Origin: Hawksworthiomyces lignivorus
Taxonomy: Eukaryota; Ascomycota; Sordariomycetes; Ophiostomatales; Ophiostomataceae
Length of the DNA stretch: 64,000 nt
NCBI GenBank assembly: GCA_002917075.1
Contig: NTMA01000031.1
Coordinates: forward strand, 344,124-408,123
Direction: 5' to 3'
Of the stretch, positions 55,929 to 64,000 are shown one piece after another. The notes beneath the pieces were generated by a model that ran no database searches, was not told where the DNA came from, and saw only the letters and a program-made list of their open reading frames with translations. The position numbers were made by a program, and so were the translations under genes. Numbering within the stretch: the stretch's first letter is position 1; each line of letters opens with the position of its first letter.

Positions 55929-57082
55929 TGTACTCGTACGGACGAGAAAACAAAACTGTATCTCAACTGGCTCTCCTTGGCTCTGTCAGAAGGAGGCTGC
56001 ACGGCACATGTGTGTGTGGGAAAGTCCAAAAGAAGACACAAAAAGGGGATAGAACAATGGGAAACACGGTAGGGGATGCATGGGTGCGAGGCCCGTCCGC
56101 TGCTATTGGACAGGGGTCGGCAGATAGGGAGGTACCGGGGATGAGCCAGCCGTTGCCTGTGACTTGAGTACCTTAACAGCGGCGCCACATGCTAACGCAG
56201 GCTGAAACTGGATGCACGGGTTGCCACGAATATCCACCCAGTGGGATCACAATATTGTCTTCCCTTTTGCGAAGGAGACCAGCAGCGGTTTGTTGCTGCC
56301 GGGGAAATACAAACAAAACAGGAAGGAAGAAATACTGAGCATAATATGTAAATATGTTTTGAATACACAAAAATAGATTACAAGACAAGACGCGATAACG
56401 CGGGTGACGTTCGCGGCACCACCAGCAGAAGAAAACGAAAGCAAAACAAAACAATAGCAACAACAGCAACAAAAAAGTCGCAGTACGCATTTGGACAACA
56501 AGAGGCTATCAGAGGCTTGGTTGCACCATAAGCAATAGGCCAGATCGTAGTCGTAAACTTAGAGAGGCGCAGTGAGCGATAGGAGCAGAGAGGAGATATT
56601 ACAAAACTCCATGATTCCATCGAAGTCAGAATTTCATCAAAATTTTAGCGTATGCTGCTCCCATTTTGCCTACAAGCACTAACGCGGCGCTATGACAGGG
56701 CTCTACTCAGCGACTTGATAGTTGCTGGGGCGCTTTGCAACTTAAAGCAAAGGTCATGACACACGCATGGGCACCCACACACCCAAACACACACCTGCGA
56801 CATACGACTACAACTTCACCACACGGCTCGAAGAAAGATTGGGGCAGAGATCAGAAAAAAGAACCAGACAGGTGCCAGCCTTTGCGCACATTATCTTCAT
56901 TGCTTCTTTGAGAGTCTGGGGGCTGCCATTCCATTTGCGCCTGGAGGCTGCAGTGAGACACTAGCGTTTGTATGTCACTGGAAAGGCTGGCTGTTACTTG
57001 TCCGAGTACATGCAACGGGGCAACTAAGCAGGAGAATTCTTTGCGAAGGTAGGTAGGCATACCAACGCCTATAACATAGAGA

Positions 57083-57107
57083 GTACGGAGTACTCTGTAC
57101 TCCGTAC
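57083..57107. repeat. Perfect inverted repeat built from TACGGAGTA
   Basis: Left arm GTACGGAGTAC (57083-57093), 3-base spacer TCT, right arm GTACTCCGTAC (57097-57107). The arms are exact reverse complements, so an 11-bp hairpin or cruciform is possible. It contains two of the eight exact 9-mers. Confidence 0.9.
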
Positions 57108-58854
57108 GCACTCTAAGAAACACACGCCAACCCAAGCCAAGCATGCGCAACAAAAAGCCTTCTCCACCCAGAGAGCTCCTCTTAGCGTCATGTTTGAACG
57201 CGCCTCGATTCTCGCAGCGACAGGAAGCACTTCGCTGGGGCCATTAGCATTCTGGAGCTTGTCGCTAGTCCCACCCCTCCTCGCAACCATCCAATACCGT
57301 CCCCTGTGCACCCTACCACTTCGCATTCTTCTTTCTCGCCTTCCGGTCGTTTTCTGCTCGTTTTCTGCTCGTTCTTCGTTCTTTTGCTCGTTTTCTCTGG
57401 CCTTCTCTGCGCCAGGCCTCTCCACACCCCCCTTGCCTGGCCCCCTGTGCGTGTGTGTGGAAGTGGTCGTACTGCGTATTTCGCCTTCGTTTCCTCACAA
57501 GACCTCTCGCTATCTCTCCCTCTCGCTCCATCCTCGTACGCCCCTAATAATTCTGGCCTCGTAATATTTTTTGCCTTGATTTTTGCTTTTGCGGTCCGCC
57601 CACTCCCTCACCTCGCGGTTCGTCTTGTTCGGCCAGACTTGCGTACTCTCGCCTGGCGTCGCATTATCTCCTTTTCACCCGCGCAGTGAATGAACAATGG
57701 TACCCTTCCCTACCCCATTCCCATCTATCTTTCTATCCTTCTAACCTTCCTTTGCATCTCCTTCTCTTCCCTCTCCCTCGTTTCCATTTTCAAACCACTG
57801 CCAACAACGCCCACGCCCCCCTTTTCTCTTCCCTTGTTGCGACGTCTTATTTTCCTCTCTTCTTTCTCTTTTTCTCTTCTTCAAACGTCGCAGAATCGTC
57901 TTCCGCGACAACAAACAAGATCAAAACAACAAGAAAGGGAAAAAAAGGCAGAATCTCATACTTTCGCGCATTCTTTTTTCTCAGTTTCTTGTCTGATCAG
58001 AATACGTCTTTTTTTCTTTCGCACTTGCGCAGAGGCTTTCACTAGTTCTCGCGCTCATTTCGCATTTGCTTTCAAGCCCAGAAGAACTTCTCTCGCCAGT
58101 TGCGATCTTCCGCTCTCATTCTCTGTTTTATTATTTTCTCTCTCTCTCTCTTTTGACCCTTTTCTCCCTCTGGGTTTCCTCCCTTTCCCTTCTTTTTTGG
58201 GTTTCGCTATTGCGCCTCCTTGGGGTCATCGCGTCGCTCTTCACACGGTGCCCAGTTTCCGTTGGGTCTGAAGCGGCCACATCATCGCTACTCAGCGCCC
58301 CTCTCCCCTAAAATCCCCCCTACAATCAGACTCTCAGTTCCGGACAAATCCCTCCACGTCTCTCCCTTTTGCCTACATTAGCTACCAAGATTGCAGCCCC
58401 AGAGAAAAAGTCCGTACCGATCCACCCACCCACATACACCCCCCCTCCCCGGTCCAACCAAATCCCACGCCCGAGCCAGCAAAAACGACAGGTACTTTGC
58501 AACGTCCTGTCCCGTTACGTCAGCTTGCCTTCGACCTGCAGCAGCCAATCAGCGGCAGTTTCTGAAGAAATTCGCCCCACACCACCTCGGTCGATCCTTT
58601 GTTGCCGTTTCCGTGGCGTTCCTGTCTCACCACGCGGTTGCCTTGCGACAGACACGGTCTAGCCACCAAGATCTCTTTTCCTTGATCTATCTCGCCGCCT
58701 CGCTCAGATCGCATATTCTTGTGTTGTTCTTCTTCTTTTCTTTCTTTCTTTGCCTCTCTTCTCCCGCCGCCTCTCTCTTTCGGCGTCTCTCTCTTAATTC
58801 TCCGGCGATTCTCCGGTCTGGCGCGCGTCGCGATTTCTCTCTCGACCGTTGGTG

Positions 58855-61071
58855 ATGTTTCGCTTCTGGACCTCCGATTCAAGGGGATGCGACAGAACTA
58901 CTGAGGCAAACGCCCAAGACCATATATCACCACCTGCGGACTACTTCACCGCTGCCCGCGACACGTATCATGCCTCTGGCGCCTCCGCAGCTATGGCTGT
59001 TGCAGCGCCAGCGGATACGCCGTGCTTCTTGAAGCGCAAGCGATCTGTAGACGCCGATACCACGATGCCACCTTCTCCTTCTTCTGAGCTAGACCCTCCA
59101 GTTGAACAGCATTCGACATGTTCCGCGACCAAGCGTATAAAATCAGGGAGCGAAGACTATGGCTGGCCGCAGGCTGCCTTTGGTGCGGGCTGTGGAACTA
59201 ATGGCCTTGGTATGACCAAGGAAGCAGGCCGTCTTGCATCGCCGTTATCGCCGCCTTTGTCCGTGTCGTTTAGTTCGGCGGATGCCGCTAAGCTAGAGCA
59301 GGTGAGGGATACCGTGCAACACCACTTTGGTCTTGAGATTTTGGTAAAGCACAACGAGTTGCGCCTCATCGACCAAGAGTTGGCAAAGTGTCAAATCGCA
59401 CTCGAGCAGTTGCGCAGATGCCACCTTATCCCGTATCCTGTATCGTGCCCGACGCCCGCACAAATGCTGGACATAGCTAGCGGCCGTGGCACTGCCGTTC
59501 GCCCCAGGCCTGGTGCCGCCGTGCCGAAATGGTCTGCTCCATTCGGTGTGGTTGATGGGCCGTATGCACGTCACTATGCCAAGTGGCTCATCCCAGACCC
59601 CGTGTTCGATGGTCCTCTTCCAAGCTGGCCCGGCTTTGCGCAGCCAGCTAGGTCTAAGAGCGCGGCCACGGCTGATGCGCGAGCGACTCGGAACAGCGTC
59701 CCCGACATCAGCAAGGGCCGCCCTACACGCGGCCTGGCGGGCCAAAAGTTGCATTCTCTCTCAAGCGGGTATCCTCAGCCCAAGGACAAGGCTGGCCCCT
59801 GCGTATTAAAGCGTGCAGACGGCAAGGTCGTGAAGCTGGTCTGTATCGATTGCCACCGCGAGAACTTCTCTAGTACGCAAGGTTTCATTAATCATTGTCG
59901 CATTGCGCACAAGCGCGACTTCAAGAGCCATGAAGAGGCCGCTGTACACTGTGGTCATCCCATCGAAGTCGATAATGCCACTTCTTCTAGCAAGAGTGAT
60001 GCGACGGCTCCTACGTCTGCCGCTGCTGGCGGGAGCGGTGTTGCTGTTAACGCTGCGCATGCGGCCCTCCCTGCTACCGCTTCCAGCTCCACTGCTCTTT
60101 CTGCCGCCGGCACCGGTGTCGTCCCCGCTGTATCTCTAGCTGCGCCTTTTGCTTCTGGTAGCGTTCATGCACCTGCGTCCGCCACTCCTGGCCATGTGTA
60201 TACTCTGGCACGTTGTGATGGTGAGACTGCGAACACACTATTGCAGCACATTGAAGCATCATATAAGACGTATTCTCAGGGCACAGGAGTAGGAAGTGAG
60301 ACTCCTCGTTCTGCTCGATCTAGCTTCGCCAAGCGCGAAAAGGCACCCCTGAATGCATCGGGAGCACCGTTCGCTGGCTCTGACAAGACTCCTTTCCTCT
60401 CACGCTACCTGGAAAAGAAGCAATTTGCAGGCAGCCTGGCCGACAGCGTGGAAGATGCAAAAGAAGTGACAAATCTGGAAGACGGTTTGTGGATAACCGA
60501 TGACAGCTATGACGACGCATATGATTCTCAACCCGTAGCTACGCCGGCACCTTCATCTGCGAAGCGAGTTCCGACGCGACCTGCGAACTCTCCTGCTACA
60601 TTTGTTCCCGTCTTGGACGGCGCGAATGAGACTGTATTATCGCAACCGGGCGGTAGCAAAGGCCATACATCGCTGCCACTCTCCCTCGATTCGCATGGCG
60701 TGCCATCGTCAACAATGAAATTTGTCAATGCAGTCGATCTCGGCAGCGGAGCGAGCATGTATGCGGACGAGGAGATGGATGTCGACATGAGCCCAAACAC
60801 ATCCACAAGCAACAATGCGCCGTCGCTTGTTAGTGACGATGGGGAGTACGACGATTCAGACGATGGCTCAGCATCTGAGACTAGCGACACAGACCTTGAC
60901 TCCGTTTCGGACGTTGCTGAAATTAACATGGATGAAGATGAGGACCAAGCCCACGACACGCCACGGCCCCTGCGCCATCACCGGGGCAGCGTCAAGCTCA
61001 AGAAGGACGAGTCGAAGCATGTCACATTTGTCAGCCCTGTGAGAGGAAGCAACAACGGAAGACGGAACTAG
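58855..61071 (+). CDS. Ahc1-like C2H2-type zinc-finger protein (ADA complex?)
   Basis: Intronless, 738 residues from the ATG at 58855; a second candidate start is Met at 58993 (MAVAAPAD). Near residue 147 a helical block begins (LEQVRDTVQHHFGLEILVKH...), followed by NELRLIDQELAKCQIALEQL and RRCHLIPYP. At about 330-355 a zinc-finger-like C-x2-C...H-x4-H occurs (CIDCHRENFSSTQGFINHCRIAH), followed by KRDFKSHEEAAVHCGHPIEV. This arrangement resembles Ahc1-type fungal proteins linked to the ADA histone acetyltransferase complex; the resemblance is from memory and moderate. The rest is Ser/Ala-rich, with an acidic C-terminal stretch (DDGEYDDSDDGSASETSD) and a basic tail. Nuclear location is likely from early basic patches (KRKRS, KRIK). 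Confidence 0.75.
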   Translation: MFRFWTSDSRGCDRTTEANAQDHISPPADYFTAARDTYHASGASAAMAVAAPADTPCFLKRKRSVDADTTMPPSPSSELDPPVEQHSTCSATKRIKSGSEDYGWPQAAFGAGCGTNGLGMTKEAGRLASPLSPPLSVSFSSADAAKLEQVRDTVQHHFGLEILVKHNELRLIDQELAKCQIALEQLRRCHLIPYPVSCPTPAQMLDIASGRGTAVRPRPGAAVPKWSAPFGVVDGPYARHYAKWLIPDPVFDGPLPSWPGFAQPARSKSAATADARATRNSVPDISKGRPTRGLAGQKLHSLSSGYPQPKDKAGPCVLKRADGKVVKLVCIDCHRENFSSTQGFINHCRIAHKRDFKSHEEAAVHCGHPIEVDNATSSSKSDATAPTSAAAGGSGVAVNAAHAALPATASSSTALSAAGTGVVPAVSLAAPFASGSVHAPASATPGHVYTLARCDGETANTLLQHIEASYKTYSQGTGVGSETPRSARSSFAKREKAPLNASGAPFAGSDKTPFLSRYLEKKQFAGSLADSVEDAKEVTNLEDGLWITDDSYDDAYDSQPVATPAPSSAKRVPTRPANSPATFVPVLDGANETVLSQPGGSKGHTSLPLSLDSHGVPSSTMKFVNAVDLGSGASMYADEEMDVDMSPNTSTSNNAPSLVSDDGEYDDSDDGSASETSDTDLDSVSDVAEINMDEDEDQAHDTPRPLRHHRGSVKLKKDESKHVTFVSPVRGSNNGRRN

Positions 61072-62049
61072 AAACCAGGAGACCTACTCGAGCCCTTTTG
61101 CTTTCCCATACCGAAAGCGCTGTTCCTTAATCTTCTTCTCCCTTTTCTCAATCCCTCTTTACAACTACTTGCCTTATTTAATATTCCTCATTTTTACAAC
61201 TACGCCTTTTATTTCCGACAAAGTCACCTTTTGGTTTTTATGATGATGCCTCTTTACATTTTTTTTTACTGCCAACAAGCTAGAGTGAAGAAAAGACTGG
61301 GCGGTTTTGTTTTTGCCTTTTACTCGTTAGCGCAAGGCGTGGTTTATTTTATTGACGGGTTTTGCTTTCGGTATGGGGATAGCATTGGACGGTAGCAAGT
61401 GATTTTGGCACGCCCTTTTTCTTCACTTTGTTGTATTCTTTTTGGGTGAATTGGAGCGCAACTCCGTGTAAGGATAAAGGAAGGCGTGGTGGCATAAAGG
61501 GGCATCAGGGCATCAAGTTGTTTTTGCTTTGCTCTCTACCCATAACTGTCGTGCATCGGCAGTCCATTGACCTGTACATATTCTCAATTTGAACATATTG
61601 AAACTTTTTTTAACAAATGATCCCTCGACATTGTACTGTTATTCCAAGGAGAGCTGCACTGTCTTCGTAGACTTTTCAGTCATTGTGTTTCACAAAAGCA
61701 AAGTGGCAGTTTGTTATCCCCAACTTGAACAATTGGTATTATGATTATAATAAAAATTATACAAAGCCAGGTCAACAAATAGCTTGATAGCAATACGTCG
61801 ATGTATGCTCGCGAGTTATTATTGGGCTTAGCTTGTCCAGCTCTTTGCTTCCTCCCCCCTGCTGCTATCCTCCCATTCTACGGCGAGTATGTCGTGATTC
61901 GTCTTCCTATCCCCAATTTCTGTGAGAAAAGAGAAGCACTCTCAGGTAAACACACACGCGTACAACGGAATAGCTGCAGCCAACTATTTTCTACCTAGGG
62001 CCAACTCCTGCTCCTCGCCTCAGCCCCTCTTCGACTCTCTGTCCTTTCT
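61072..62049. other. Intergenic, convergent 3' regions
   Basis: About 1 kb between the Ahc1-like stop (+) and the GPI-protein stop (-). T-rich on the plus strand at 61,100-61,450. Nothing further was recognised. Confidence 0.5.
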
Positions 62050-62710
62050 TTACAGAAGGGCAGCAACCATGCCGGCAACAGCCACCAGCACGCTGCCGGC
62101 GTTCAGGACCAGGTCAGCACCGGAGTTGGCCTTGGCGGCACCAGTAGCGGAGCCAGCGCCAGCGCTCGTCTGCGTGGCAGCAGAGCCGGTGGCGGTCGTG
62201 CCGGCGGCGGTGGTGGTCTGCGCGGTGCCGGTCTTGGCGGCGCCGGTGGCGGCCTTGGTAGACGACGGGAACTGGCTGGCGTAGCCGCAGAAGATCTGCT
62301 GCTGGCCCTGGGCGGTGCTCTTGGCGGGGTCGTTGGGGCAGTTGTTGTAGCAGCTGCGGCGCGTCGGTGTTCTGCGTCAGCTATGGTCCAAATCAAAGAC
62401 GGGGCCAAAAGGGCGGCGCTGGAAAGAAAAAGCACCCTCCCCCCTCTTTTCATCTCAAAAGCGAAGCCCAAACATACAAAGTCGAGGGGGAAAAAGAGAC
62501 TTACGTGACAATGTTGGCCTGGGCGTTGCACTTGCAGTCCCAGTCGTTGGTGCCGCAAGAGTTGAAGAGCTCGGTCTCGGTGCTCAGGCAGGCCTGGACG
62601 ATGTTCTCAGCAGCGCAGGCCGAGGACGGCTGGGAAGCTGCTGCGGCAGCGGTGGTGGTGGCTGCAGAGGCGGCGGTAGCCAGGAAAGCGGCAACGGCGA
62701 TGAACTTCAT
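62050..62710 (-). CDS. GPI-anchored cell-wall protein with eight-cysteine (CFEM-like) domain
   Basis: Two exons, 62710-62505 and 62353-62050, give 169 residues. A signal peptide is clear (MKFIAVAAFLATAASA). The mature part has eight cysteines: SAC, QAC, SC, WDC, KC, TC, NNC and FC, within about residues 30-90, including DWDCKCNAQANIVTCYNNCPND. The spacing is CFEM-like but differs from the canonical CFEM pattern; it matches a family of fungal GPI-anchored Ser/Thr-rich wall proteins. A Thr/Ala/Gly-rich stalk follows. The C-terminus is a GPI signal: a Ser/Gly/Ala site then the hydrophobic VLNAGSVLVAVAGMVAALL. It should sit in the outer membrane face or cell wall. Function is not determined. Intron joins T/CYNNC in frame. 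Confidence 0.88.
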
Positions 62711-64000
62711 TTTGTCTGTTGGTGGTGTGAGGCAGAAAGAGAAGATGGCCTGACGTAAAAGGGAAGCAAGAATCGAAGGGCGAGGGACGAGTTAGCGAAT
62801 GAAAGAATTAAAGATTAACGAGTGTGAGAATTAAAATAGCTATAAACGAGTGACAAGACGTTAGGATCGTGACGATGCGTGGAGTGAAAGCGAAAGAAGG
62901 GAGGAGAGAAGGGGAAAAGGAAAGAAAAAAGAGAAGAAAAATGAGGAGAAAGGGAAAAGCTTCCAACGGCAGGCGGAGAGACACCACAGCCTGGACAGTG
63001 CAGTAAACGCCCGTAAACAAAATAGCCTACAGAACCGGGGCTGAGAGAAAGATGCCCCGTACCATAGGTATAGGTATCCAGTTTCGTGCTGTAATAAACC
63101 AGAGAGTCGCCGAGCCAAGACCCAGAGAGGGAAGCATCAGACCAAAAAAACTAATACCTATCCAACTGGTAGGGGATATCGGCCCAACGTGCCCTTGCTA
63201 GATCCATCCCCACATCGTCCGCGTTCCGGTGCGAGGAGAATGCCAATAAAGTAAATAAAGGATCAACCCGTCCCAGGGGGAGTGGCGTGGAAAACAAGCC
63301 ATCTTCGTTCCAGTACAAAATTCTGTGGAATTCCACAGAGAAAACAGCGTTCTCTCTTTCCTAGACCTTTTCCCAGACGTATTAGTTACAGATAGTAACA
63401 CCATTCCCCTTCTTCTAAATCTATATCGTACCACGATCTAGGAAAGAAAAGGTCATGCACTGCATTGTTTGTACATAATAGCGTCGGACGCAAAAAAGGG
63501 GAGCCATTGAAAAGAAAAGTCAGGAAAAGTCAGGAAAAAGCAAAGATGAACAGGGTTCAATAATACCGATCTAGTTCTGATTGGCCAATGCTATAGGTTT
63601 AAAATTTGTATGGCGACCAGGGTGTAATTGGACTTGATGGGTGTGTGTGATTTATGGGCTATAAGGAGATTAGCTTGTCCGGGGCAAAAGAGCTGCCCAA
63701 GCTCGTGTCTGCAAGGGGAGGAAAAGGATCCGGTGCAAGCAGTTGTAGAACGCAGAACCAAGTCAGATCACAAGGCTTCACGCAGTATAATATTATGCCA
63801 AGGCCAACTTTCGTAGATCTCCCACCACTAGCAGCTGCATGCCCGTAGTATTTTGCGCTAAAAATAATGTTTTCGTGTGCCTCTACCCCGTACTCTGATG
63901 AAAGGTGGCGTAGATGGGCACCACGCATGCTCGCGAGTATGCACGACGCCGTCGGGACATCCTTTACCTCTTAATTCATTCAAACTATCTCGAAAAAAAA
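62711..64000. promoter_or_regulatory. Upstream region of the GPI protein gene, to window end
   Basis: About 1.3 kb. From 62,720 to 62,960 the plus strand is purine-rich, that is a CT-rich leader on minus. No coding frame, tRNA or repeat element was recognised further right. Confidence 0.45.

Larger units (their letters stand above)
54720..58854. promoter_or_regulatory. 4.1 kb divergent region upstream of the Ahc1-like gene
   Basis: The second longest gene-free stretch. Left part (54,720-57,100) is AT-richer and holds five of the eight TACGGAGTA copies. A T17 run lies at 55688-55704. From about 57,290 to 58,850 the plus strand is strongly CT-rich, like a long fungal leader, up to the ATG at 58855. 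Frames here of up to 193 codons are poly-Ser/Leu/Phe translations of CT-rich DNA and are not proteins. Confidence 0.5.

Noticed and set aside
57690..58271. 193-codon frame upstream of the Ahc1-like gene
   Set aside because: Poly-Ser/Leu/Phe translation of CT-rich DNA, as expected from a leader.

Overview
The window is nuclear DNA of a filamentous ascomycete, most likely Pezizomycotina and Sordariomycete-like. The evidence is short GT-AG introns with CTAAC/CTGAC-type branch sites, pyrimidine-rich leaders, long alanine/glutamine tracts, and fungal gene families (Ino80 subunit Iec3, endosulfine, a large PX-PH-PLD phospholipase D, VTC1, a GPI-anchored eight-cysteine wall protein). I cannot name a genus. 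I support 17 protein genes, none cut by the window edges. I found no tRNA, rRNA, transposon, plasmid or CRISPR feature. Exon borders were chosen by hand from splice consensus and reading-frame continuity, not from transcripts.

Layout. 0-8.7 kb: NADP-isocitrate dehydrogenase (+), Iec3-like Ino80 subunit (-), MYG1 exonuclease family (+), endosulfine/Igo1 (-). 8.7-11.6 kb: gene-free. 11.6-24.7 kb: a large unrecognised protein (+), gamma-tubulin (-) and phospholipase D (+), the last two divergent over 2 kb. 24.7-31.35 kb: a 6.7 kb gene-free stretch ahead of a two-finger C2H2 protein (+, 31.35-34.2 kb). 36-42.3 kb: a CBM48/AMPK-glycogen-binding-like protein (+) and an RNF10-type RING protein (+). 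42.9-51.2 kb, all minus: choline-phosphate cytidylyltransferase, an F-box protein with a C-terminal Cys/His cluster, and a Tctex1 dynein light chain. 52.5-64 kb: VTC1 (+), an Alba-domain protein (-), an Ahc1-like zinc-finger protein (+) behind a 4.1 kb intergenic stretch, and the GPI wall protein (-).

The genes do not form a cluster or pathway. They are conserved housekeeping and regulatory genes, with some thematic overlap in phospholipid metabolism (PLD and PCT1), microtubule function (gamma-tubulin and Tctex1) and nutrient or quiescence signalling (endosulfine, VTC1).

Points worth a second look: eight exact copies of the 9-mer TACGGAGTA (either strand), all intergenic and including one perfect hairpin; probable alternative starts giving dual targeting in IDP and MYG1; a duplicated 3' splice site 30 nt apart in the unrecognised gene; a short direct repeat spanning both borders of the VTC1 intron; a 652-nt intron in the CBM48 gene; and two very long upstream regions. 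I saw no convincing new defence, mobile or biosynthetic system.
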